The notes beneath the pieces were generated by a model, which was not told where the DNA came from, did not search any database, and was given only the letters and a program-made list of their open reading frames with translations. Below, piece after piece: positions 35,151 through 44,800 of a stretch of 64,000 bases of DNA. Within the stretch, counting starts at the first letter, position 1, and every line of letters begins with the position of its first letter. The DNA lies in the NCBI RefSeq assembly GCF_004793975.1, contig NZ_SRYB01000010.1:1-64000 (forward strand), read 5' to 3'. The translations under genes and the position numbers were made by a program. The DNA comes from Lepagella muris (GTDB lineage Bacteria > Bacteroidota > Bacteroidia > Bacteroidales > Muribaculaceae).

Positions 35151-35945
35151 ATGAAAGAGGATATAATTCAGAAGATCGCCGCCACGAAACGTCGTGAGGT
35201 GGCAGCGTTGAAACAGGTGTTTGGCATCACTGATCTGATATGCTCGTCGGAGGCAGGCAATAGGGAGATTCTCTCCTTGCGCGATTCCATACTGAGCCAT
35301 CCGGTGGCAATCATAGCCGAACATAAACGCCGCTCCCCATCACGGGGTGAGATTGCACCGATGAGCGACGTGGGGAAGGTGGCAACGGCATACGCAGCCA
35401 ACGGCGCGGCAGCCATGTCGGTGCTTACCGACACACCCTTCTTCGGAGGCTCACTGGTGGATCTGTCTATGGCACGCGTGGCGGCTCCATCACTCCCCAT
35501 TCTCCGTAAGGAATTTATCGTGGATGAATACCAGATCCATTATGCCAAACTTCTTGGTGCCGATGCCGTGTTGCTGATCGCTTCCATGCTTAGCGAGGAG
35601 GACCTGAAGGATTTCAACGATATTGCCCACTTCATAGGGCTACAGACTCTCGTGGAGGTCCATTCTGCCGAAGAGGCGGCAATAGTGCCGAAAGATGCCG
35701 ATATGGTGGGGATCAACAACCGTAACCTCTCGACATTCGCCACCGACATCTCCCACTCTGCCCGTCTAATCGACTCGTTGCCGGCAGATGCTGTGAAGAT
35801 TGCGGAAAGCGGCATACACACACCCGATGATATCTTGCAACTCAAAGGCTTGGGATTCGACGGATTCCTGATCGGTGAGGCTTTCATGTCAACTACCTCA
35901 CCGGGCGACACATTGAAAGAATTCATAAGTGTTTGCGAATCATGA
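35151..35945 (+). CDS. trpC: Indole-3-glycerol phosphate synthase
   Basis: TrpC closes the indole ring to give indole-3-glycerol phosphate. The 264-residue TIM barrel shows AEHKRRSPSRGEI, FIVDEYQI, LEVHS-like LVEVHSAEE, GINNRNLSTF and AESGIH blocks with their catalytic Lys and Glu. Its stop codon overlaps the next start (ATGA), so trpC and trpF-trpA are translationally coupled. Confidence 0.96.
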   Translation: MKEDIIQKIAATKRREVAALKQVFGITDLICSSEAGNREILSLRDSILSHPVAIIAEHKRRSPSRGEIAPMSDVGKVATAYAANGAAAMSVLTDTPFFGGSLVDLSMARVAAPSLPILRKEFIVDEYQIHYAKLLGADAVLLIASMLSEEDLKDFNDIAHFIGLQTLVEVHSAEEAAIVPKDADMVGINNRNLSTFATDISHSARLIDSLPADAVKIAESGIHTPDDILQLKGLGFDGFLIGEAFMSTTSPGDTLKEFISVCES

Positions 35946-37363
35946 CCGAGAAACTGCGTATAAAGATTTGCGGGATGCGCGACAGGGATAACGTTGCCGA
36001 CGTCGCAGCCTTGCATCCCGACTTCATGGGATTTATATTCTATCCCCCCTCTCCACGCAACTGTATCGGTATCGATCCCGAGATTATAAGTCAATTGCCT
36101 GCGGGGATAGAACCTGTGGCGGTGACTGTGAATGCTCCGGCGGCCGACCTTCTCTCTATCGCCGACAGATACGGCATACGCACCATGCAGCTGCATGGTG
36201 AGGAATCTCCCGACACATGCGCGTGGCTGAAAGCGAAGGGGCTGAAAATAATCAAGGCGATTCCTATACATGGGAAAGAGAGCATGGAGCTTATCTCCCG
36301 ATATGAAAGGGTAGCTGATATGCTACTTCTCGACACAGCCGCAGCCTCGAAAGGGGGCTCAGGGAAGAAATTCGATTGGAATCTGCTTGATGAAGCCGAT
36401 ATAACGACTGATTTCCTTCTGAGCGGCGGGATCGGACCAGACGATACGTCGGCAATCGCTCTCCTACGGCATCCTCACCTTATCGGCATCGACATCAACA
36501 GCCGTTTCGAATCGCGTCCCGGCTACAAGGATATCGAATTGCTTTCAAGATTCCTAAAACCATTAAAACAATACTCCCCAAATATGAACCGTCTTACCAA
36601 TCTATTGAATAACAAAACCACAGACCTTCTCTCCGTTTACTTCACTGCCGGCTATCCGGCGTTAGACTCCACCGTCGGCATCATCAATGCCCTCTGCAAG
36701 AATGGCGTAGATATGATTGAGGTGGGCATACCATTCTCCGACCCTATGGCGGATGGTGTCGTTATCCAGAACAGCGGCACAGTTGCTCTGCGTAACGGCA
36801 TGACGCTCTCGCTTCTCCTCGACCAAGTGAAGGAAGCACGGGAGGATAACCCCGATACCCCTTTCATCGCAATGGGCTACATCAATCCTATAATGCAGAT
36901 GGGTGCGGAAAATTTCTTCCGTAGGGCAAAGGAATCTGGCATTGACGGCGTGATCATCCCCGACCTACCCTTTGACATATATATGAGTGAATATAAGGCA
37001 CTGAGCGACCGTTATGACCTGCCGATGATCATGCTCATCACTCCGGAGACCTCTGAAGAACGCATCCGTCTGATTGATGAGAATTGCGAAGGATTCATCT
37101 ACATGGTGTCGGCAGCATCCACCACCGGTGCGCGTGACCGTTTCAATGAGGAACAGTTAGGTTACTTCCGTCGTATCAACGACATGAACCTGAAACATCA
37201 GCGTCTGATCGGGTTCGGCATCTCCAACAAAGTGACGTATGACGAGGCATGCCGCTACAGCAGCGGAGCGATCATCGGTTCGCAGTTTATCAAATGTCTC
37301 GCCTCCAACCCCACACCGGAAGCCGCCGTCGCCGACCTCCTCACCAAGATCAGCAGGCAATAG
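35942..37363 (+). CDS. trpF-trpA: Fused phosphoribosylanthranilate isomerase / tryptophan synthase alpha chain
   Basis: One 473-residue frame holds two complete enzymes. Residues 1-~205 are TrpF (catalytic Cys in KICGMRD, Asp in LLLDTAA, GGIGPDD). Residues ~215-473 are TrpA (Glu in DMIEVGIPFSDP, Asp in MADG, STTGARD). The start is ATG 35942, overlapping the trpC stop. The linker LKQYSPN ends at Met215 (ATG 36584), exactly where a separate TrpA would start (MNRLTNLL). The codon TAC after CAA is one base from a TAA stop, so the fusion may come from recent stop loss, or a sequence error; TrpA could also be made from the internal ATG. TrpF-TrpA fusion is unusual among known trp fusions. Confidence 0.9.
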   Translation: MTEKLRIKICGMRDRDNVADVAALHPDFMGFIFYPPSPRNCIGIDPEIISQLPAGIEPVAVTVNAPAADLLSIADRYGIRTMQLHGEESPDTCAWLKAKGLKIIKAIPIHGKESMELISRYERVADMLLLDTAAASKGGSGKKFDWNLLDEADITTDFLLSGGIGPDDTSAIALLRHPHLIGIDINSRFESRPGYKDIELLSRFLKPLKQYSPNMNRLTNLLNNKTTDLLSVYFTAGYPALDSTVGIINALCKNGVDMIEVGIPFSDPMADGVVIQNSGTVALRNGMTLSLLLDQVKEAREDNPDTPFIAMGYINPIMQMGAENFFRRAKESGIDGVIIPDLPFDIYMSEYKALSDRYDLPMIMLITPETSEERIRLIDENCEGFIYMVSAASTTGARDRFNEEQLGYFRRINDMNLKHQRLIGFGISNKVTYDEACRYSSGAIIGSQFIKCLASNPTPEAAVADLLTKISRQ

Positions 37364-37661
37364 AATGTTTCACCTGTTTCACCTGTTTCACCTGAAACAG
37401 GTGAAACAAGCGAAACAGGTGAAACAGGCGAAACAGGCGAATCCCGATGTCTAATTTGTCTAATGTGACCGTATGCTTCGGTTTTTCCATACTCTCCGCA
37501 TATTTATCACTATCATCAGAACCCATATAAAACGCACCTCCCTTCACTTCAACCATTTCAATCTCCGGAATTTTATTTGGGTGTTGTGCAAAAGAATTTT
37601 GCATTCCGGATATGGAGAAGAGCCATATTAGACTTATTATACCGATATTTAGACATCTCAT
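37350..37661 (-). pseudogene. N-terminal remnant of a SUMF1 (formylglycine-generating-like) gene
   Basis: The first ~73 residues have a signal peptide and then IPEIEMVEVKGGAFYMGSD and EKPKHTVTLDKLDIG, the standard opening of SUMF1 domains (MV.V.GG.F.MG...E.P.H.VTL). The rest of the domain, some 150 or more residues with the active site, is missing. After residue 73 the frame runs into 9-bp repeats that encode RLFRLFHLF- and VKQVK-type sequence and ends on the opposite strand of the trpFA stop. It follows a GLPGLI gene by 11 bp. The product is surely inactive. Confidence 0.8.
37368..37439. repeat. Eight 9-bp repeats in inverted array at the end of trpFA
   Basis: Three copies of TTTCACCTG are followed by five of its reverse-complement kind (AAACAGGTG, AAACAAGCG, AAACAGGTG, AAACAGGCG twice). 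The array can fold into a stem of over 20 bp. It lies 5 bp after the trpFA stop and cuts off the SUMF1 gene, and may serve as a transcription terminator for both strands though no T-run follows. Confidence 0.85.
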
Positions 37662-37672
37662 AACCTATTATT

Positions 37673-38509
37673 TTAATGATAATCAGTTTCAAGGAAATCG
37701 AATTTTTCATCCGGCTTTGATAGAGATTCCCAATCTATGGATACACCTTCAAGCAGTCCCTGAGCGGCTAATGCACCTTTAGGATTATCTATGACAGCCC
37801 TTTTTGTGCGCAATATCTCTTTGCGGTCAGCGTTGCTATAATTCTCCTTCCCATATATATCGCCTATTGTCTTATTAGTCTGCTCTATTCCATGTGCATA
37901 AAAACCTATTCCATTTGGTAGCGACACTTCCAATATCAGTCCGGGCAAACCGCGAAACTTCCAAGGTCCATCCGATATCGGAAGTTCGGTAGTAAACCAT
38001 GCTATCCATTTTCTGCCATGATAATCAGTAGATGCTTCAATACAATCATAACCAAGTATTGTCTTAGTGGAGTCCCCGATTTCCCATGTCATCTCTGCAA
38101 ATGGTTCTTGATAGAAGACACCTTCATCACCAAGCATATCATATACAGTAATCGTAGAATCAGCCGATGTTTTCAGAACATATATATTTTCAGTCTTTCT
38201 TGGCATCTTGCTCATATCTATCGCTCCCTGCGAAATCATCGCTTGCATGGCAGCTATCTGAGTCTGTTTGTAATTTGCTTTTCCCTCCGGAGTCGAAGTT
38301 ATGGAATCAATCTGCTCTGATTTTGGGCTGAAATATTTTGAATATGACGTAGTTGCCAATAGATGATAAGAATGATTTCTCTCCTTTCCATTCTTATAAT
38401 ATGACCTGGCATTATAGCTTACTTCGACATCTGCTTTCGGACATTTATTTTCAGCCATAATGGGAAAGACTATAGATAACAGAATCATGACGGTGATAAG
38501 TTGGCTCAT
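37673..38509 (-). CDS. GLPGLI family protein
   Basis: This 278-residue exported protein has a signal peptide (cut near IMA-EN) and the naming block SDGPWKFRGLPGLILEV in its second half, with YDCIEASTDYHGRKWIAWFT before it. The family is restricted to Bacteroidetes and has no settled function; members often sit beside TonB-type outer-membrane barrels or proteases. A second member is at 59622-60497. It lies 7 bp after the lipoprotein gene upstream and 11 bp before the SUMF1 remnant. Confidence 0.92.
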   Translation of the reverse strand: MSQLITVMILLSIVFPIMAENKCPKADVEVSYNARSYYKNGKERNHSYHLLATTSYSKYFSPKSEQIDSITSTPEGKANYKQTQIAAMQAMISQGAIDMSKMPRKTENIYVLKTSADSTITVYDMLGDEGVFYQEPFAEMTWEIGDSTKTILGYDCIEASTDYHGRKWIAWFTTELPISDGPWKFRGLPGLILEVSLPNGIGFYAHGIEQTNKTIGDIYGKENYSNADRKEILRTKRAVIDNPKGALAAQGLLEGVSIDWESLSKPDEKFDFLETDYH

Positions 38510-38516
38510 AATTTAT

Positions 38517-38990
38517 TTATCTTTTGGGGAATGTTTGTGAAATCTGTTCTTCTGCACGTTTGATGGCACCCTTCATGTCGGCGGAGCTACTGATACCTAA
38601 TGTGGAGTATGCACCACGGCATGAGGCGACAGGACGACCGGAAAGATAGTCGATGAAATTGACCGTCACCACAGTTTCCTCCTGTCGGATATTGACACCA
38701 TACTTCACAATCAACAGTTGGGCTTGCTGCTCCGGTGTAAGTTCATAAAGACGCATATCGCTTATGAGTTTCAATCTGGAGGCTTCGACCGCATCAAACA
38801 GCATTATCTCATATTCCATCAGTTCCGCCGGAATATGATATGTATCGTTATTAATGACAGACGCATACTTGTATTTTGAAAGATCGGCACTTTGCGACAC
38901 AACGCTTTGCGATGTCGTACATGATACTGTTATTGTGGATAAGGCACACCCAAGTGCCAGCGAAAACATTAATTTAACTATAGATCTCAT
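38517..38990 (-). CDS. Small lipoprotein of unknown function
   Basis: This 157-residue protein has a lipobox Cys in TITVSCTTS. The mature part (YKYASVINNDTY, LTPEQQAQLLIVKYGV, TVNFIDYLSGRPVASCRGAY) looks like a small mixed alpha/beta outer-membrane lipoprotein of the DUF4136-like kind, but I do not recognise it firmly. It is the first gene of a leftward unit with the GLPGLI gene. Confidence 0.72.
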   Translation of the reverse strand: MRSIVKLMFSLALGCALSTITVSCTTSQSVVSQSADLSKYKYASVINNDTYHIPAELMEYEIMLFDAVEASRLKLISDMRLYELTPEQQAQLLIVKYGVNIRQEETVVTVNFIDYLSGRPVASCRGAYSTLGISSSADMKGAIKRAEEQISQTFPKR

Positions 38991-39340
38991 TTCATGCTAT
39001 TTTTATATACTTATACTTGTTATTTTTATATTTGACTCGTCAATAATGAATAGGTTACATTACCAAAGAACAAAATTCGTAATTATTTCCAATAAAAATA
39101 TCAACAAATGTTGAGAATTCCGGATTTTAACTATTTCTCATCGCTATTTTAACATTTTCCGTAACCGGCTCAAAAATGCCGATCCAATCGTAAAGGTAAT
39201 AATATTATTAGGAAATCTCATATTCCCAGGCAAATATAATTTGGAGACGTAACAAATTTATTATAATTTTGTGGCACCTTTATACACACCTTTATACAAA
39301 AGAATCAACCGAGAATAGTCAATAAAATCCTCTCAGAGAT
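38991..39340. other. Spacer between divergent genes, no gene seen
   Basis: The 350-bp AT-rich stretch holds the promoter of the PH-domain gene near its right end. No promoter box was clear for the leftward lipoprotein, and no RNA gene or repeat was found. Confidence 0.5.
39240..39271 (+). promoter_or_regulatory. Promoter of the PH-domain gene
   Basis: TTTG (39240-39243) and TAATTTTG (39264-39271) are 20 nt apart, a full consensus match, about 70 bp before the ATG. Confidence 0.7.
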
Positions 39341-39760
39341 ATGACAAGACAGATTTATAAATCAGGAATCGATTGGTGGATGTGGTTGGTGCTGATATTC
39401 GTTGCCGGCGTCACCATAGCGATAGCCATCGACTCAACATTGTGGGTGGCACTCCCGACTTGTGGAGTCATGATATTCTGCATACTGCTTATGGTAGGAT
39501 GCTGGTATGAGATAGACGGTAATCAACTTGTGGTATATCAATTCTTCCGTCCCCACAGATTCCCCATAGACAAGATTTCAGAGGTGAAGAAAACCACAGG
39601 AATCCTTGCCACAGCAGGAATGTCAGTTCGTAGGGTATCCATCAAATTTGCGGACCGCTCGGTGATGAAAAGCTCCATGCCATTAGAGATTTCACCCAAA
39701 GACCGCGACAAATTCATCTCTCATCTCAAAGAAATCAACCCCAATATCAATATCGGCTGA
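39341..39760 (+). CDS. Membrane-anchored bacterial PH-domain protein
   Basis: This 139-residue protein has two membrane helices close together (about residues 13-32 and 34-54) and a C-terminal bacterial PH-like domain with WYEIDGNQLVVYQFFRPHRFPIDKISEVKKT, as in YyaB-type small proteins. The topology puts both ends on the same side. The function is unknown. It is a single gene with a good promoter and is followed by repeats. Confidence 0.8.
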   Translation: MTRQIYKSGIDWWMWLVLIFVAGVTIAIAIDSTLWVALPTCGVMIFCILLMVGCWYEIDGNQLVVYQFFRPHRFPIDKISEVKKTTGILATAGMSVRRVSIKFADRSVMKSSMPLEISPKDRDKFISHLKEINPNINIG

Positions 39761-39788
39761 TCAGACTCTACTTTCATTTTATTCATTG

Positions 39789-39962
39789 ACTGAAGTTTCG
39801 CAAGCTGCACTTCTGTGGTTTATAGTTTATAGTTTAAGGTTTAAGATTTACGAAAATCCACGAATCTTTTCATTATACAAAATTTAATGATCATAAACCA
39901 TAAACATTAAACCTTAAACCATTTAAGTGAAGCAAGTTGGAAAACTTGCGAAACTTAAATCA
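39789..39962. repeat. 174-bp hairpin-ended repeat, second full copy
   Basis: It has the same length and orientation as 33951-34124, with only a few base changes near the left end (for example CAAGCTG for CAAGCTT). Both terminal hairpins are kept. It begins 28 bp after the PH-domain stop codon. Confidence 0.88.
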
Positions 39963-40047
39963 TTGATAATTTTATGGTTGATTGAATCATAAATAATCCG
40001 TAGCATCCCCCTACCAATACCGATAACTGCTACTCATCTTATTAAAA

Positions 40048-40228
40048 CCTCCAAACGCCCTATCAAAATTCCTCCAAACGCCCTATCAAAATTCCTCCAA
40101 ACGCCCTATCAAAATTCCTCCAAACGCCCTATCAAAATTCCTCCAAACGCCCTATCAAAATTCCTCCAAACGCCCTATCAAAATTCCTCCAAACGCCCTA
40201 TCAAAATTCCTCCAAACGCCCTATCAAA
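40048..40228. repeat. Eight perfect tandem copies of a 23-bp unit
   Basis: The unit CCTCCAAACGCCCTATCAAA plus ATT starts at 40048, 40071, 40094, 40117, 40140, 40163, 40186 and 40209; the last copy lacks the final ATT. No copy differs. The unit is not a multiple of three, no frame uses it, and there are no unique spacers, so it is a minisatellite and not a CRISPR. It lies in the 688-bp gene-free spacer 39761-40448. Confidence 0.95.
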
Positions 40229-40387
40229 AGCAACATAACATCTAATTATCAATCGAATACCATTACAATTTCATCATTAAATTAACGCATTCAAATAATA
40301 AAAATATAGGTTAAAAATAGCTGTCAAAAACCTATCAAGAATCAAAGACTGAACACCCCTCCACACATGGGTAATACGCATTCCTCA

Positions 40388-40415
40388 ACTCCCCCTTTAG
40401 GGGGTTGGGGGGCTG
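40388..40415. repeat. Inverted copy of the CCCCCTAAAGGGGG spacer repeat
   Basis: The reverse complement matches 31841-31867 apart from one or two bases. The palindromic core may form a hairpin near the 3' end of the transporter gene. Confidence 0.65.
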
Positions 40416-40448
40416 ACTGTTTTGGGGGCCGAGCCTACTGTCTATGTC

Positions 40449-41825
40449 TTACCCTATGATTTTGGTCAGGAGGATAATGGAGATCAGAAGTGGGGCTATG
40501 TAACGGATGATGAAGAGGACAGCGGGAATGTAACGTGCTGCCATGCTACCATTGTTGTCAAGCTCCTTGCGGAAGAAGTCTTTTGGAGCGAACCAACCGA
40601 TGTAGAGGCACGTCAATATCGCCACCGTCGGAAGCATATAGTTGGTCGCCACCGTATCGAGGAAGTCAAACAGATTTAATCCGAACATCTTGAAGTCGGA
40701 CAACACTCCCTGCGAGAGTGAGCAGAACGTGCTCAATACTGCCAATGGCAACATCACCACCAGACATGCCTTAACGCGCTTCATGCCGAAATGATCCTGC
40801 ATGAACGCTATCGAAACCTCTGCCAACGATATTGTTGATGTCAACGCCGCCACCATCAGCAACAGGAAGAACAATGCCGACCAGAACTGAGTGAACGGCA
40901 TACGCGCAAACACCTCCGGAAGAGTGACAAACACCAGCGTAGCTCCCTCCAGACTCTCATCAGAAAGACCAAACGACATAACTGCCGGAAAGATGATGAA
41001 ACCCATCAGTATCGCAACAAGTAGATCCAGACCTGCCACGGTCACTGCCGTCGATGCAAGATTGGTCTTCTTTGGGAAATAACCCGAATACGTTATCAAT
41101 ATACCCATGCCGAGCGACAGTGAGAAAAATGCCTGTCCAAGCGCATTTATCACCACTCCGGGAGTAATCTTGGAGAAATCCGGATTCAGGAAGAACGCGA
41201 GTCCGTCGAAAGCCTTCGGGAATGTCATCGCTACCCCGGCAAACACCAGAAGGAGCAGGAAGAGAACTGGCATCATGACATTGCTGACCTTCTCAATACC
41301 TTTCTGCACACCTTTCAGGAGTATCACAAGATTGAAGGCTATCATCAGATACGTCATCACGAGCGGCTTCCAACTACCGGTGATATACTCCCCCATCCTT
41401 GCATGAAACGATTCAGCCAACGGATCAGCGGCATTTTCCGCTCCTGCCACCGGAGTATACAGATTCCCTGTCACCGATTGCCAGAAATATTCAAGCGTCC
41501 ATCCCGCCACCACCATATAGAACGACAATATGAGATAGGAGGCAAGAATCGCCACCGCTCCTGTCACCCACCATTTCTTACGTGGCGACAGACGGGAGAA
41601 AGCACCCACAGCATCACTGCCGGTGCCGCGTCCGAGAGAGAACTCTGCCAACATGACCGGTATGCCCAGTAGCAGCACACAAAATATATACAATATCAGA
41701 AACGCCGCGCCTCCGTTAGACTGCGCCTCTGCCGGAAATCGCCATACATTACCCAGACCCACAGCCGAACCGACCGTAGCGGCAATAAGACCTATCCGGC
41801 TTCCAAATTTTACCTTATTTGCCAT
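40449..41825 (-). CDS. Sodium-dependent transporter, NSS/SNF family
   Basis: This 458-residue inner-membrane protein has about 11 helices of the LeuT fold. Helix 1 carries GLIAATVGSAVGLGNVWRFPAEA with the sodium and substrate-binding unwound segment, and helix 6 has the SFFSLSLGMGILITYSGY-like block. NSS carriers bring in amino acids or similar solutes with Na+. The substrate is unknown; 11 rather than 12 helices is typical for bacterial members. The -7 box lies only 8 bp before the ATG. Confidence 0.93.
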   Translation of the reverse strand: MANKVKFGSRIGLIAATVGSAVGLGNVWRFPAEAQSNGGAAFLILYIFCVLLLGIPVMLAEFSLGRGTGSDAVGAFSRLSPRKKWWVTGAVAILASYLILSFYMVVAGWTLEYFWQSVTGNLYTPVAGAENAADPLAESFHARMGEYITGSWKPLVMTYLMIAFNLVILLKGVQKGIEKVSNVMMPVLFLLLLVFAGVAMTFPKAFDGLAFFLNPDFSKITPGVVINALGQAFFSLSLGMGILITYSGYFPKKTNLASTAVTVAGLDLLVAILMGFIIFPAVMSFGLSDESLEGATLVFVTLPEVFARMPFTQFWSALFFLLLMVAALTSTISLAEVSIAFMQDHFGMKRVKACLVVMLPLAVLSTFCSLSQGVLSDFKMFGLNLFDFLDTVATNYMLPTVAILTCLYIGWFAPKDFFRKELDNNGSMAARYIPAVLFIIRYIAPLLISIILLTKIIG

Positions 41826-41832
41826 ACGACTG

Positions 41833-41840
41833 CAAAATTA
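41833..41840 (-). promoter_or_regulatory. -7 box very close to the transporter start
   Basis: The minus strand reads TAATTTTG, 8 bp before the ATG. If used, the mRNA would be leaderless or nearly so. Confidence 0.5.
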
Positions 41841-41892
41841 GCAAAAATTTCGCAATCATCCGACAATCAAGCCATATTTTACATTTTATTAA

Positions 41893-44800
41893 TCATTCTT
41901 CTGAACTTTTGTCAAGACTATCCGAGCGCAAATGGTTAAGATATTCTGAGGGGGTCATCCCAAATTCATCCTTGAAACACTGACGGAAATACGCCACACT
42001 GTTCATTCCCACCTTGAATGCTATCTCCGAGAAGGTCAACTGACCGTCGAGCAGCAGATTCTCCGCCAATTGCATCTTTGTCTTACGTATGTATTCATTC
42101 GGAGAAATGCCTGTAAGAGCCTTCACTTTACGATAGAGCGTAGACGTGCTCATACACAGTGTGCCCGCAAGGAAATTCACGTCGACATTCTCCGACGGTA
42201 TATTGTCGATGATAGCCTTGTTGAGTTTCTCAATAAACCGGCGGTCAACCTCACTGAGCGACTTTATGAGACGCTCTCGTTTCTCGGCAATCGACTCCCC
42301 TTCAGACGACACCACAGGCGCAGGACGTCCGGCAAACCGCTCAGTCAGTTTCATGCGCTGGAGAAGAAGATTGTTGATACGGCTCTGAAGCAACGTAGAG
42401 CTGAACGGCTTTATCAGATAGCTGTCGGCTCCGCTTGCATAGCCCTCCTCCCGATCCGAATCCGACTCCTTGGCAGTCAGCAATATCACGGGGATATGGC
42501 TTGTGCGCACGTCAGCCTTCAACTTGCGCATCATCTCCACGCCATCCATCACAGGCATCATTATATCGCTGACAATAAGGCTCGGCATAATCTCATAAGC
42601 ACGTTCAAGACCCTCCTTGCCATTCTCTGCACATCTCACGTCGTAAAGATCGGTAAACGACTGACGGATATAGTCGCGGATATCCTCATTATCCTCCACA
42701 ACAAGGATGAGCGGCTTACGGTCTGCTGCCACTGTCTCCTTATCCGTATCCGGCAACGTCTCCTCCTGTGTATGCTCCACATTCTCCTCCAAATGAAGAG
42801 CCTCCGGATATGAGTCAGCTATCGGCAATGTCACGACAAACGACGTGCCCTTCCCCTCCTCGCTGCTCACAGAGATTGTGCCATGGTGAAGAGTGACCAT
42901 ATTCTTCACCAATGCAAGGCCTATCCCGGTGCCGGCAGCCTGATGCGGTCCACGTTCCTGATAATAGCGGTCAAAGATACGGTCAACGGCATCCTTCGAT
43001 ATTCCCACACCCGTATCCGCCACAGTCAGCACGATATTTCCGTCTTTCACCCGGCAATCCACGTCGACATGTCCCTGAGGGGTATATTTAATAGAATTGG
43101 AGATAAGGTTATCCAACATCACCGTCACCACCTCCTTATCGTAGACCGCCTGAATCTCGCCCGATTCCACAGTGACATCGACCGACACCTTCGTATTGCG
43201 GTTCAGCTCCTTATATTTCAACGCCACCTCATATACCGTGGCGGCGATATTTCCACGACGCACGCAGAGACGCCTGTTCTGCGTCTCAGTCTTCCGGAAC
43301 TCAAGGATACGGTTGACAAGATCCAGTAACCTGCCGGCATTCCTGTGAACCATTCCAAGACTGCGACGTTCCCGCTCGGGTATGTCGCCGCTCTTAGCCA
43401 GATCGTCAAGAGGACCTACAATTAAGGTCAGAGGTGTGCGCAACTCATGAGTGATGTTTGTATAGAATCGCAGACGCTCATCATTAAGTTCCTGCTCCTT
43501 CAGATGCTTCTCCGTCTCCGTCTTCAGCATAGCCTCGGCAGTCACTCGCTTCCGATAAAGATACAGTAGAGCGCAGACCACACCCGCCAGCACCATGATA
43601 TAAATCATCTTCGCCCACCAGGACCACCACAACGGCGGCGGCACCACAATATTCAGCTCGGCAGGAGAGCCCCATTCCTGATTACGCACACGGCATTTCA
43701 CCTTAAACACGTAGGTGCCCGGCGAGAGGTCGCGAAACGTGGCTATATTGCCGTTACGCGCCATAACCCAACGGTCAAGTACACCTTCAAGCATATAGGC
43801 ATACTCCACCTCCCTTGCCGTCGCAAAATTACGGGAGGTGAACGATATGTCGAAACTATTGTATCCCCTCCCGAGACTCACCTTATCCTTCCCGGTCACC
43901 TGTATCTCCTTAGGGCTGTCCTCACCGGAAGAGGAGTTGCTCAGCACCTCAAGATCCACTATCACCGGCTGTGGCACATCCATCATCTCCAGCACCTCCA
44001 CCGGATTGAACACACACAACCCGCTTATGGCTCCGAAATATAGGTTGCCCTGACGGTCAGAAGCCACACTATGCCCGAGAAAATTCCCGATCGGCACGTT
44101 ATCACGATGCGTATAGTTATATATATCATCCCCCTTCACGCAGCTTATACCCCCGTTTGTCGATAGCCATATACTCCCGCTACGGTCCTGTGCTATGGCA
44201 AGGAGATGCGCATTGCCAAGTCCGGAGGCACGGTTGACCACACTGACACTATCGGGCTTATTCACAATATCGGGGAATATGACCAGCCCCTCCCCCGTAG
44301 CCACGAATACGCGGTTGTCTCGCGCCCGGAATATGTCATTCACCGTATTTGACGGTATGCCGTTGTTTATATCATATCTTCGGATCTCCTTGAAATCATT
44401 GTCGGTGACGATGAGCCCGGCACCAAACGTACCGACAAGGCAAGTATTGTCATCAAGAGGGAAGACCCTTCTGACAAGATTATTACCCGTATTGAAAGGA
44501 CCCTCCACCCTCTTGTCGGCAAGATTATACCTCCACACCCCTCCCGTAGTGCCAAATAAAATGTTGCCGTTCTTGTCGGTGGCAATATCCCTCACGTCGA
44601 TTCTTGACGCCGCAGGAATGACCTCCACGAATCGTCCCGTATTAGCGTCATAACGGCAAGCACCCTCATTGAAGAATCCGAGCCACATCGTGCCGTCAGC
44701 ACCCTTATGCAACGACTGCACGATAGAGCCGGGAAGATTACCTCGACGCTTGCTGAACGTCGACACCAAACAATCGCCGTCATAGATGTCGAGATCTCCG

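Noticed and set aside
40048..40228. CRISPR-like regular repeats
   Set aside because: Units are directly adjacent with no unique spacers and no cas genes; it is a minisatellite.
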